Notes under the pieces: model-generated
What the model was told of the DNA's origin: nothing
The model's input: only the letters and a program-made list of their open reading frames with translations
Databases searched by the model: none
Part shown: positions 27,910-35,740 of the stretch, piece by piece
Layout of the letters: each line of letters begins with the position of its first letter
Numbering within the stretch: position 1 is the stretch's first letter
Program-made: the position numbers and the translations under genes
From: Ruminococcus flavefaciens
GTDB lineage: Bacteria > Bacillota > Clostridia > Oscillospirales > Ruminococcaceae
Length of the DNA: 64,000 bases
Assembly (NCBI RefSeq): GCF_900143025.1
Contig: NZ_FRCT01000007.1
Location: 1 to 64,000, forward strand
Reading direction: 5' to 3'

Positions 27910-28602
27910 TCAATCATAATCTTTTCCGAAAACAGCCATTACTGTTCTTAGCATGGTCAGCAGCTCGCGTAAAAATGAAAAGCGTTCGATGGATTCCAGG
28001 TTCCATTTCATCTTTCGCGGCAGTACCTGCTCAACGTATGTTTTATCAACGTCCTCAGAAGCACTTAAAAGCTGGTATTCGTCCTTGAACCTGATAGACG
28101 CCTCACTGGTTATACCGGCAGGCATAAGCAATGTAGCGTTGTATTCGGGACGATACTCGTCAACGTATTTCGATGCTTCGGGACGAGTGCCCACAAAGCT
28201 CATAGTGCCCTCAAGCACATCTATGAGCTGCGGAAGCTCATCAAGGCGCAATCCGCGCAGTAAAGAACCGACTCTTGTTATCCTGCTGTCATTGCTTACA
28301 GTGACCGCTGTTCCTACGCGGTCGGCATTTTTGACCATAGTGCGGAATTTATGTATCCTGAAATGCTTTCCGTAAGCAGTTACTCTTTCCTGTCTGTACA
28401 GCACAGATCCTCTTGAGTCGAGCTTTATCATCACAGCGATCACTAACATCGGGATCGCTGCAATTATAAGAAGTATCATTGCAGTGATAACATCGAATAC
28501 TCTCTTCACTGCAATATGTCTGCGCTTTTTCCATAGAATCTCCCAATATGGTCTTACCTCGTCCGTTCTCATAAAAGCAGGGAGATTCTCCCAGCGGCGC
28601 AT
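27910..28602 (-). CDS. Initiating undecaprenyl-phosphate sugar-phosphate transferase
   Basis: 230 residues, the short monotopic PglC/WcaJ-catalytic type. One N-terminal membrane segment follows KRVFDVITAM. Then come the signatures YRQERVTAYGKHFRIHKFRTM, RLDELPQLIDVLEGTMSFVG and TRPEASKY, with the catalytic Asp-Glu pair in LRLDELPQ. It transfers a sugar phosphate to undecaprenyl phosphate to start the repeat unit. It lies two bases after the first aminotransferase gene. Confidence 0.93.
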   Translation of the reverse strand: MRRWENLPAFMRTDEVRPYWEILWKKRRHIAVKRVFDVITAMILLIIAAIPMLVIAVMIKLDSRGSVLYRQERVTAYGKHFRIHKFRTMVKNADRVGTAVTVSNDSRITRVGSLLRGLRLDELPQLIDVLEGTMSFVGTRPEASKYVDEYRPEYNATLLMPAGITSEASIRFKDEYQLLSASEDVDKTYVEQVLPRKMKWNLESIERFSFLRELLTMLRTVMAVFGKDYD

Positions 28603-28604
28603 TA

Positions 28605-29807
28605 TCAGAGATACTCCTTTACGATATTTACGTAATTATTTATTACGTAATCTTCCATTTCATCGGTAAGACAGGTATGAAGCGGAAGAGTGATCTCATT
28701 AGCGAAATGAGCATAAGCGTTAGGATAATCGCTTATATCAAATCCCATCTTCTTATATGCCGTATGCATAGGAAGAGGCTTGTAGTGGACATTCGTTGCT
28801 ATGCCCTCCTCAGCCATTCTGCGGATTATCTCATTTCTTTCTTCTATTGTAATATTAGGTACTCTTGTTATATAAAGATGACCTGAAGATGTGTGCTCGT
28901 TGGTATAATGCGGAAGTGTCTCAACACCGATATCACTGAGCGCCTCGTCATAATACTCGATTATCTGTCGTCTGTAATCAAGCATATGCGGATATCTTTC
29001 CAGCTGCTTTAGTCCGATAGCAGCTGCAACATCAGTCATATTACATTTGTACCATGTTCCGACGATATCATATTCCCATGCACCCAGCTGTGTCTTTGCA
29101 AGAGCGTCCTTGCTCTGACCGTGAAGGCTGAAAAGCTGGAGCTGATGATATATTTCCTCGTCGCTTATACCGTCGATGGGACGCCATGTCAATGCGCCGC
29201 CCTCGGCAGTTGTGAGATTTTTGACAGCATGAAAACTGAAGCTTGAAAAATCTGCTATATTGCCGACATACATATTGCGCCACTTAGCTCCGAACGCATG
29301 AGCTGCGTCAGCACTTATGACAACGCGGCCGATAGCTTCCTGTATCTTGTTGGCAGGTCTGAACAAGGACTTTTTACTTTCCACGATCTGAAAAAGTCTT
29401 GCATAATTACAAGGAACGCCTCCGAGATCAACAGGTATGATCACCTTGGTTTTTTCGGTTATTGCCTTTTCGACCTGATCATAATTTATCTCAAAGCTGT
29501 TTGGCATAGTATCTACCAGGATAAGCTTTGCTCCCACATGACATACAACAGCAGCTGTCGCTGTATATGTATATGCAGTAGTTATGACCTCGTCGCCCTC
29601 TCCTACCCCAAGCAATCTCAATGCCATTTCCGCACAGGCAGTCTGAGAGTTAAGACAGCAAGCCTTATTTACACCGATCATTTCTGCAATTTCATTTTCA
29701 AACTTTTTTGTCATCGGACCTGTTGTGATCCAGCCCGACTTCAACGCTTCGCAAACCTCATGTATTTCAAGGATCGAAATATCAGGCGGTGAAAAAGAAA
29801 CTTTCAT
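28605..29807 (-). CDS. DegT/DnrJ/EryC1-type sugar aminotransferase (first gene of operon)
   Basis: 400 residues. PLP-dependent aminotransferase of the PglE/ArnB type, converting a UDP-4-keto-sugar to the 4-amino sugar. Visible features: SGWITTGPMTKKFE at the N-terminus, ADAAHAFGAKW and the Schiff-base Lys in SFHAVKNLTTAEGGAL. Followed by a sugar-phosphate transferase and an acetyltransferase, it suggests that the first sugar of the repeat is an acylated amino sugar. Two in-frame ATGs exist; that at 29807 is nine bases after GGAGGG and is preferred over 29813, only three bases away. Confidence 0.93.
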   Translation of the reverse strand: MKVSFSPPDISILEIHEVCEALKSGWITTGPMTKKFENEIAEMIGVNKACCLNSQTACAEMALRLLGVGEGDEVITTAYTYTATAAVVCHVGAKLILVDTMPNSFEINYDQVEKAITEKTKVIIPVDLGGVPCNYARLFQIVESKKSLFRPANKIQEAIGRVVISADAAHAFGAKWRNMYVGNIADFSSFSFHAVKNLTTAEGGALTWRPIDGISDEEIYHQLQLFSLHGQSKDALAKTQLGAWEYDIVGTWYKCNMTDVAAAIGLKQLERYPHMLDYRRQIIEYYDEALSDIGVETLPHYTNEHTSSGHLYITRVPNITIEERNEIIRRMAEEGIATNVHYKPLPMHTAYKKMGFDISDYPNAYAHFANEITLPLHTCLTDEMEDYVINNYVNIVKEYL

Positions 29808-29939
29808 AAACATATACCCTCCAAAATATGAACAATTACGTTGTTTGTTAAATTTATGTAGTAAAATATTTTCCGAAGTGTAATGTTATGACAAATTGTA
29901 TAATTAAAGCTATAGGTTACTTTCCGTAATTTCTGTGTA

Positions 29940-29969
29940 ATTATATCATATTTATATACGCCCTGTCAA
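29940..29969 (-). promoter_or_regulatory. Promoter of the exopolysaccharide operon
   Basis: Minus strand TTGACA (29964-29969), 18-base spacer, TATAAT (29940-29945). The leader to the first start codon is about 125 bases, AT-rich, without a hairpin I can call. Confidence 0.9.
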
Positions 29970-30280
29970 GGGGGAAAAAGACTATTCGTAATATTATCCA
30001 TTCCTTACACATTTTGTAGAGATTTCAACATTAAATATATTAAATATGCTGGATATATTTTTTCCAAAAGTTGCTATTTGTTCACACAAGGCCCAATAAT
30101 TGTGACGGTGCGAATTAGCCTGCCAAAACAGCACTATCCAACGCGTAATTATATAACATATGTAACAAAATATCACATATATATTTTTTACTATCCGGCA
30201 TTTCCAAAAGTGCCAAAAAAAGATAAACAAGTTGAAAGTGATATGCTGTCAGACAGCTCCGCGAGCATATGCTTTCAGGC
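29970..30280. other. AT-rich intergenic region without a gene
   Basis: Between the exopolysaccharide promoter and the vanZ-like terminator. Reading frames on both strands are short, lack ribosome binding sites and show no recognisable protein. No strong hairpin or promoter pair was seen. It may hold binding sites for regulators of the exopolysaccharide operon. Confidence 0.5.
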
Positions 30281-30328
30281 ACAAAAAACAGCCTCCTTTT
30301 GCATTTTTTAACAAAAGGAAGCCTTTTT
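30281..30328 (-). terminator. Terminator of the VanZ-like gene
   Basis: Minus strand GGCTTCCTTTTG and CAAAAGGAGGCT pair with one mismatch around a 10-base loop and are followed by GTTTTTTG. It starts at the stop codon. Confidence 0.75.
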
Positions 30329-30759
30329 TACTGTTCCTGAGATGTTTCCTCCTTCGGGAATATCCTCCTTGCAAGGCGGCAGCCAATAAGTCCGCCAAGA
30401 ACTGCACCAAGAGTATTATGGAAAAGATCGTCGATCTCAAAATATCCCCGTGTAGTTATCAGCTGAGTTATCTCGATCAATAAAGAAACAAGAAATCCGC
30501 CTAAAGCCACTTTTTTTACTTCATCAATCTTTTTTATCCATAGCGGCAGGAATATGCCAAGCGGCAAAAGAAGCAATATATTACCGATTATATCGAAAAG
30601 CAGCTTTTCGTTGCCTTTAATAAGCTCTGCAATTTCCCAGAAAGGCGGCTTAACATTGTGTGTGCCTGTAGGTTGTCTGTGCAGCAGCGTTATTACCAAT
30701 ACCATGTAGCCATACGGTATTGAAAGAAGTCTCAGAAAGATCAGCAGGATTTTTTTCAT
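30328..30759 (-). CDS. VanZ-like family membrane protein
   Basis: 143 residues with four hydrophobic helices. Conserved VanZ blocks are DIIGNILLLLPLGIFLPL, LVSLLIEITQLI and FEIDDLFHNTLGAVLGG. VanZ confers low-level teicoplanin resistance in enterococci, but most members are of unknown role in envelope biology. The ATG at 30759 lies 16 bases after GGAGG, an unusually long gap, so translation may be weak or use another start. It stands alone with its own terminator. Confidence 0.85.
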   Translation of the reverse strand: MKKILLIFLRLLSIPYGYMVLVITLLHRQPTGTHNVKPPFWEIAELIKGNEKLLFDIIGNILLLLPLGIFLPLWIKKIDEVKKVALGGFLVSLLIEITQLITTRGYFEIDDLFHNTLGAVLGGLIGCRLARRIFPKEETSQEQ

Positions 30760-30867
30760 TATACTTATGTTAATTCCTCCCGAACAAAAAAGGACCTTAT
30801 ATTCATTATAAAGTCACTTAGAATATTATACACTTTATGGAAGATATTGTCAAGTCTCGGAAGGGAA

Positions 30868-30910
30868 ACAAAAGGACTTCCGACATAGAGGTCATGTCAG
30901 AAGTCCTTTC
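30868..30910 (-). terminator. Terminator of the diguanylate cyclase gene
   Basis: Stem AAAGGACTTC (30871-30880) / GAAGTCCTTT (30900-30909), with an inner GACAT/ATGTC helix, and minus strand TTTTGTTT after it. Confidence 0.85.
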
Positions 30911-30913
30911 GGA

Positions 30914-32335
30914 TCATCCGTTTCTTTTATCGATAAATCCGCGTTTTTTCTCGGGGTGAAGATCATAATAGCGTTTCTTGTCCTCATACATAAGCTTATC
31001 CGCGTTCTGGAGTGCTGTACGGACATTTTTAACGCTGCTCTCGTAAGCCGCACCTATTGCAAACACGAGATTAGGATATCGTTTGCTTACCGTTCTTAAC
31101 TTTTCAGCCTTCGCGTTAAGCTCTTCCTCGGTCACATCTGTAACTACCGCTACAAACTCGTCGCCGCCTGCTCTGAATATCTCATAGACTGCAAATACAT
31201 CGCGCAATGCGTTTGCAGCATTTTTAAGGAGCTCGTCACCTGCTTCGTGTCCGATATCATCATTTACGCTCTTCAGGCCGTTGAGATCGGCAAACAATAC
31301 TCCTACAGATTTGTCTATTTCCTTTGCAGACAATGCATCAATATAGTTATTCATCTCGTTACGGTTCATCACACCTGTGAGCATATCGGTAGAGCTCAGG
31401 ATATGCAGCTTGTCTATCATACGATAGCTGTAAAGCTCAGATGCAAGAATAAACGATGTCAGTTCAAGAGTTTCCTTGATATTGTCAGCGGCTTCCGAAC
31501 TGAAATTGATAGCCCATATGTAGCCGAGCAATTCACCCTTGAATTCAAGAGGGAAAAGAACGATAGTCTTTCCGCCTGCGCTGGTGATAGAATTATGCCA
31601 TATAGGATTGCGTTCCTTAACGACCTCCATATCGTGTTCATTTTTAACAATAAGGCAATTGCTGCCTGCAATTGTATCCTTCCACGATTCTGCAATATCA
31701 TAGAAATTATCAAGATACTTATTCATAGATACAAGCTTCGTATCCTTTGATAATGCTTCACCAAGCACAGAGCATTTGCGTTTTTCAGTATCCATCATAA
31801 GGATACAGAAGTGCTCGGAGTCACAGAGGTCGCGTATATCCTTGCAGATAGAGTCCATCGTTTCCTTGAAATCCCCTGCACTTCTAAGCTTGATACAGGT
31901 CTCAAGAACAGCTGTTGCTATCTCAGAGGATATATTTGACATACGCTTTGCATCAGGCTTGAAATTGATCTCCATAATATACATACAATAGCATATGTTG
32001 CCCTCATCAGGGCAAAGAGGCAGGAATGACATATTGAACCATACATCGAACCTCGCAGGGTGTGCATATGCATGGATACACTTCTTCAATACTGCCGCTC
32101 TGTAGCATGAGTCCTCGAAATTAAGGTCGCGGTTCAGATAATTTGTATATTCACTGTTAGGAACAAATTTCTTAGTAAGCATTACAATATTTTCGGCAGG
32201 ACGTTCGATACTGTCTATATAAGGACGGTTTCCCGTAACGATACGCAGTTTTCCGTAATTACCGTTTTCAAGCTTTTCTACCGATACAACACAAGCCGCA
32301 GTCGGTATACTGTCAACAAAAGACTGGAAATCCAT
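30914..32335 (-). CDS. Diguanylate cyclase with N-terminal sensor domains
   Basis: 473 residues, soluble. PAS-like N-terminal region (about 1-125), GAF-like region (about 140-300) and a C-terminal GGDEF domain (about 310-460). The catalytic signature is intact (FRAGGDEFVAVV), with the substrate motif LFADLNGLKSVNDDIGHEAGD, so it should make cyclic-di-GMP. No RxxD inhibitory site is evident just before the signature. ATG 32335 follows GGGGG by seven bases. Promoter 32398-32426. It forms a plausible counterpart to the EAL protein at 16124-17812. Confidence 0.92.
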   Translation of the reverse strand: MDFQSFVDSIPTAACVVSVEKLENGNYGKLRIVTGNRPYIDSIERPAENIVMLTKKFVPNSEYTNYLNRDLNFEDSCYRAAVLKKCIHAYAHPARFDVWFNMSFLPLCPDEGNICYCMYIMEINFKPDAKRMSNISSEIATAVLETCIKLRSAGDFKETMDSICKDIRDLCDSEHFCILMMDTEKRKCSVLGEALSKDTKLVSMNKYLDNFYDIAESWKDTIAGSNCLIVKNEHDMEVVKERNPIWHNSITSAGGKTIVLFPLEFKGELLGYIWAINFSSEAADNIKETLELTSFILASELYSYRMIDKLHILSSTDMLTGVMNRNEMNNYIDALSAKEIDKSVGVLFADLNGLKSVNDDIGHEAGDELLKNAANALRDVFAVYEIFRAGGDEFVAVVTDVTEEELNAKAEKLRTVSKRYPNLVFAIGAAYESSVKNVRTALQNADKLMYEDKKRYYDLHPEKKRGFIDKRNG

Positions 32336-32397
32336 ATATAAGCCCCCTTACTTAATCTGAATATGTATTTATTGCCGCTTGATCTCTGTATGTTATT

Positions 32398-32426
32398 ATT
32401 ATACCATACTTTTCCCTACTTTGCAA
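32398..32426 (-). promoter_or_regulatory. Diguanylate cyclase promoter
   Basis: Minus strand TTGCAA (32421-32426), 17-base spacer, TATAAT (32398-32403). Confidence 0.75.
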
Positions 32427-32570
32427 TAAATATATAAAATTTCAACATAATTGTAACAAAAACGTAACATTAATACTCTTATTCAGCTATAAAAAACATA
32501 TCATATTATGTATCTGATATCAACTATCGGGAAATCATATATTTATATATTACTTTCGTGCTGCTTCTTA

Positions 32571-32600
32571 TTGACACTTTTATCCGCGCTATGGTATAAT
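32571..32600 (+). promoter_or_regulatory. Promoter of the AraC-family gene
   Basis: TTGACA (32571-32576), 18-base spacer, TATAAT (32595-32600); short leader of about 30 bases. Confidence 0.85.
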
Positions 32601-32635
32601 ATTAATATGATTTTAGCTTTTGGAGGATGAAAACC

Positions 32636-33427
32636 TTGAAAATGATAGAGATCGGCTACAATCACAGGCACGATCGCAGCTTCTGTATAGACAGACCTGA
32701 CGGAACAGAAAGCTGGCTCCTGCTGATCGTAAAAACGCCGGCGCACTTCAAAATAGGAAAAAAGGATATGCGTACTTCTGCACATTCTTTTATAATATAC
32801 AGACCAAATACCCCACAGTATTATTTTCCTGCAAGCAGTGAATACTTCGACGACTGGATGCATTTCTTCCCCGACGAAAAGGAACAGAAAATGCTCAGCG
32901 ACCTGAATATCCCCCTTGACCGTCCTGTTGATATAGCCGATATAACAGATATGTCGGCAATGATACGCAGTATGTGCTTTGAGCACTACTCCTCGGATCC
33001 GTTCAGGGAGAAGGCTATTGATCTTTATTTCCAGCTGCTCATGTATAAAATATCGGAAAAGCTGATGCAGAAGGAAGCAAATCACGACCGTCCCGAGGGT
33101 ATATACTCTGAAAAGCTCCTCTGGATAAGGAAGTCCATATACCGCTGGCCGGGCAGAGACTATTCCATTGACGATATGGCTAAGGAGCTTTCCCTCAGCC
33201 GTTCACGCTTTCAGCATCTTTATACCGAAACATTCGGCGTAAGCGTAAACAAAGACGTTATAACCAGCAGACTCAATAAGGCTGCCGAGCTTCTGAAAAC
33301 TACGGATATGTCAGTAAAAACAGTCGGCATAAACGTCGGCTACGGAAACACCTCATACTTTGTAAAGCTGTTCGGAAGCTTTTACGGTGTTACTCCATTG
33401 CAGTTCAGACAAACAGAAGAAAAATAA
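32636..33427 (+). CDS. AraC-family transcriptional regulator
   Basis: About 263 residues. N-terminal cupin-like sensor half (about 1-150) and C-terminal AraC domain with two helix-turn-helices (YSIDDMAKELSLSRSRFQHL and KTVGINVGYGNTSYFVKLF, ending FGSFYGVTPLQFRQ). Such regulators commonly respond to sugars; no sugar gene adjoins it, so the target is unknown. GGAGG at 32622-32626 best fits the TTG at 32636 (nine bases away); the ATG at 32627 touches the ribosome binding site and the ATG at 32642 is 15 bases away. Confidence 0.9.
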   Translation: MKMIEIGYNHRHDRSFCIDRPDGTESWLLLIVKTPAHFKIGKKDMRTSAHSFIIYRPNTPQYYFPASSEYFDDWMHFFPDEKEQKMLSDLNIPLDRPVDIADITDMSAMIRSMCFEHYSSDPFREKAIDLYFQLLMYKISEKLMQKEANHDRPEGIYSEKLLWIRKSIYRWPGRDYSIDDMAKELSLSRSRFQHLYTETFGVSVNKDVITSRLNKAAELLKTTDMSVKTVGINVGYGNTSYFVKLFGSFYGVTPLQFRQTEEK

Positions 33428-33429
33428 AT

Positions 33430-33477
33430 GCGCCCTCATGGGGCATCTGATGAGATGCTCCATGAAGGCGTTTTTTA
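33430..33477 (+). terminator. Terminator of the AraC-family gene
   Basis: Long stem of about 17 bp (33431-33448 with 33453-33470, with one or two mismatches) and six T at 33471-33476. Convergent with the TIR-domain gene, whose stop codon overlaps it. Confidence 0.92.
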
Positions 33478-34563
33478 CTTTTCAAGCCCTGCGATGCCAA
33501 GCACAGTGACGGCAGCTGCGACAACAATTAGAACTATCGCCCATTTAAATCCGAAGCGCACTGCAAGCACTGTCAGAACAGTCAGTATCACTGACATATA
33601 TGTGAGGAAACGTGTGCGTATACGCTGCTTTTTCAGCTTTACAGCCGCTCTTTCCGACTGCTCATGTTCATGCTTAATACGGAGCTTTTCAAGCTCCTTT
33701 TTTTCTTCTCCGTCTATCTCCTCCTGCTCGATAGCGAAAACCGCGTCCTGCACTGCGCTTACAAATCTTTCATATACAGTCGCAAGCCTTACCCTGTCAT
33801 CCCCCGATGAATACTCCAGCGCTCTGCGCATATGATTTCCGAGCAGGTCTGCAAAAGTGCTGCGGAAATATTCATCATCGGAAACATCTGCACCATAGCT
33901 TTCTGCATATTCACAGGCAAAACCGTCAACAACATCTTCAAGGAAAAGATCGTTTTCACTCCGCAAGCCTCTGTCAGCAAGGAAAGCATAATAATATGCC
34001 TGCCAGTTCTGCGGAGAAGCCTCTGTTATAAGGCGGCAGTACTCCCCTGCTGCTTCAAAATCCTCAGCCGAAAGAAAGCCTTCTATCCTTTTCAGCAGCT
34101 TGTCGGGCGGTGTACTCAGTCCCACCTCATCACTGCCCTCCGTCAGCTTCTTAACACTTCTGATAAGCTCCGTAAGAAAGTCTATACGCGTTATATCACG
34201 CACCATATTGTCAAGCAGCTCCTGCGGTATCTGCTGCGAGCCTATTCCCTTGACACAGGTTATGATAGTCTTTTCGGCATTTCTGCGAACCTCGGCAGCA
34301 CATCTTATCCACAGGCTTCTGAACGGTTCTGCATAAAAGCTTTCCTCCGCTGCCGCTATTACAATGTAAATACCTGCATCTTTTACGACAGTTTCCGTAT
34401 CTGCTTCAGCCCCTGCATTTTCGCGCACAGCCACAGGCTCATAATAAACATTTATACCTTCTATGGTCAGCTGGTCATATATCTCGTCGGCAATCTCCCT
34501 TTCGGGCGTTGCACGACCGTTTTCGTCCGTCAGCCGACAGCAAATGAACACATCAGGCGACAC
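33475..34563 (-). CDS. TIR-domain protein with C-terminal membrane helices
   Basis: About 362 residues. N-terminal TIR-like domain (about 1-130): DVFICCRLTDENG, REIADEIYDQLTIEGINVYY, IYIVIAAAEESF and SLWIRCAAEVRR. The last fits the W-x-x-C-x-x-E pattern in which the Glu is the NADase residue of catalytic TIRs; here it is about residue 91. A helical, TPR-like middle (about 155-290), a charged coiled coil (EEKKELEKLRIKHEHEQSE) and two membrane helices at the end follow. TIR proteins act in NAD cleavage and cell defence or in signalling; which applies is not known. I chose the GTG at 34563, placed 10 bases after GGGAGG and 2 after AAGGA. No neighbour is an obvious partner. Confidence 0.75.
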   Translation of the reverse strand: MSPDVFICCRLTDENGRATPEREIADEIYDQLTIEGINVYYEPVAVRENAGAEADTETVVKDAGIYIVIAAAEESFYAEPFRSLWIRCAAEVRRNAEKTIITCVKGIGSQQIPQELLDNMVRDITRIDFLTELIRSVKKLTEGSDEVGLSTPPDKLLKRIEGFLSAEDFEAAGEYCRLITEASPQNWQAYYYAFLADRGLRSENDLFLEDVVDGFACEYAESYGADVSDDEYFRSTFADLLGNHMRRALEYSSGDDRVRLATVYERFVSAVQDAVFAIEQEEIDGEEKKELEKLRIKHEHEQSERAAVKLKKQRIRTRFLTYMSVILTVLTVLAVRFGFKWAIVLIVVAAAVTVLGIAGLEK

Positions 34564-34638
34564 TATCCTTTCGCCTCCCACATTTTTTAAATATTATATC
34601 ATAAGGTCAAGAAAAAAGCAACAGCAAAAATACTTTCC

Positions 34639-35391
34639 TTACAGCTTATAAACTCTTTCCGCATTTTTGTGCATGAACAGTTCTCTCTCCTCCACGGTAA
34701 TATCAAGACTTTCAGCTAATTTCAGATGTACTTTCTGCGAACAGCTGCCGAAATCAGAGCCAAAAACAAATCGCGTCGGCATATGATGCATGGCTTCTTC
34801 AAGTGCAGGCTTTATCTGAGGTATCAGACTTTCATCGTCTGCCACCGATGAGGTGTCAAAATAAACATTACCGCAATCGCTCAGAACTTCAAAACACTCC
34901 TTCAGTTTTGGATAAAAGCAGTGACAATATACGAATACATTTTCGGGACGGCTGTCAGCAAGCTTTTTCAGGAGTTCAGGTACAGCATAGTGAGAATTAT
35001 CCCAGCCGCTGTGGAAAAGCACGGGAACGTCATACTCCGCAGCAAGATCATAGATCGGTGCAAGACATAAGTCTGTACAGTAAAAATCCTCGTGTCCCGT
35101 GTAGACCTTCAGTCCCACTATTTTCCTGCTTTCAAGCAGTTCACGACAATAATCAAGCTGTGTCTCAAATCCGAAATTCGGACTTATCCCCGCAATAACA
35201 CTTATAACTTCGCTGCCCTCGAAAAGCTCGGCGCAGTCCCTGACAGAACCGATAACGCTTTCAAGTTCCGAGTCCGCGATAACAATACCACGGTCAACAC
35301 CATTCTTTTTGAGTTCATACAAAAGAGCTTCTCTCTTTGAAGCAAAGTCGGGATAGTCCACGGGAAGATGAAGATGCGAATCAATTATCAT
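34639..35391 (-). CDS. Amidohydrolase-2 family metal-dependent hydrolase
   Basis: 250 residues, TIM barrel. Metal ligands are visible in order: the HxH of IDSHLHLPV at the N-terminus, His in LFHSGWD, His in VYCHCFYPK and Asp in VFGSDFGS. Members of PF04909 hydrolyse or decarboxylate small molecules; the substrate cannot be named. ATG 35391 with AAAGGAG seven bases upstream. Expression appears to be controlled by the structured leader at 35392-35627, which ends in a terminator 29 bases before the start codon. Confidence 0.88.
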   Translation of the reverse strand: MIIDSHLHLPVDYPDFASKREALLYELKKNGVDRGIVIADSELESVIGSVRDCAELFEGSEVISVIAGISPNFGFETQLDYCRELLESRKIVGLKVYTGHEDFYCTDLCLAPIYDLAAEYDVPVLFHSGWDNSHYAVPELLKKLADSRPENVFVYCHCFYPKLKECFEVLSDCGNVYFDTSSVADDESLIPQIKPALEEAMHHMPTRFVFGSDFGSCSQKVHLKLAESLDITVEERELFMHKNAERVYKL

Positions 35392-35627
35392 AGCAATACT
35401 CCTTTCGTAAACAAGGCGTGAAATAACAAAACCGCAGATCACTCTGCGGCATTTTCACATTTATTTGCAGAGCGATCAATTTGCATAACGAACCAGACCG
35501 CCACCGCAGCCTGTGCTTCATTAAATTCTGATCGTCCGCACTTTCCGACACATACGCTTACTGCTTTTTGGCAGCAGCCGTAACTTCGGGAGTATCACTT
35601 CCTTTTTAGCATTATCGCCTTGCTTAT
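35392..35627 (-). promoter_or_regulatory. Riboswitch-like leader of the amidohydrolase gene
   Basis: On the minus strand about 236 nt separate the expected transcription start from the start codon. Three pairings compete. (a) Upstream stem: 35523-35540 with 35466-35482, about 16 bp with two small bulges. (b) Antiterminator: GATCGCTCTGC (35467-35477) with GCAGAGTGATC (35437-35447), 11 bp with one G-U. (c) Terminator: CCGCAGA / TCTGCGG (35432-35449) followed by TTTTGTTATTT. The segment 35467-35477 belongs to both (a) and (b), and 35437-35447 to both (b) and (c), which is the layout of a transcription-attenuating riboswitch. A hairpin TTACGGCTGC / GCAGTAA lies near the 5' end. I do not recognise the aptamer class. 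Confidence 0.72.
35420..35449 (-). terminator. Conditional terminator in the amidohydrolase leader
   Basis: Minus strand CCGCAGA-GTGA-TCTGCGG followed by TTTTGTTATTT, 29 bases before the start codon. Formation would stop transcription before the gene. Confidence 0.8.
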
Positions 35628-35633
35628 ATTTTT

Positions 35634-35662
35634 ATGATAGCATATTACCGAGATAAAGTCAA
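35634..35662 (-). promoter_or_regulatory. Promoter of the amidohydrolase leader
   Basis: Minus strand TTGACT (35657-35662), 17-base spacer, TATCAT (35634-35639). Confidence 0.75.
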
Positions 35663-35681
35663 GAATATTTCAATTCTTTCA

Positions 35682-35710
35682 TTGCATTATCAAATTTAAT
35701 ATGTTATAAT
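35682..35710 (+). promoter_or_regulatory. Promoter of the GH25 lipoprotein gene
   Basis: TTGCAT (35682-35687), 17-base spacer, TATAAT (35705-35710), divergent from the leader promoter. Confidence 0.75.
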
Positions 35711-35740
35711 TATAAAAAATAAATACCTGAAAGGAAACTT

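Noticed and set aside
29994-30311. Short frames between the exopolysaccharide promoter and the VanZ-like gene
   Set aside because: No ribosome binding sites and no recognisable residues; the region reads as AT-rich non-coding DNA.
33832-34590. 252-codon open frame opposite the TIR-domain gene
   Set aside because: No ribosome binding site; composition (Cys, Leu, Ile rich) typical of antisense frames here.
35465-35627. M-box (magnesium) riboswitch
   Set aside because: GCTGCTGCC-AAAAA and AGG..CTCC words are present, but the GACGCC, AATGCAGCTGG and CTATGCC..GCTAAAGCTC blocks are not, and the downstream gene is not a transporter.
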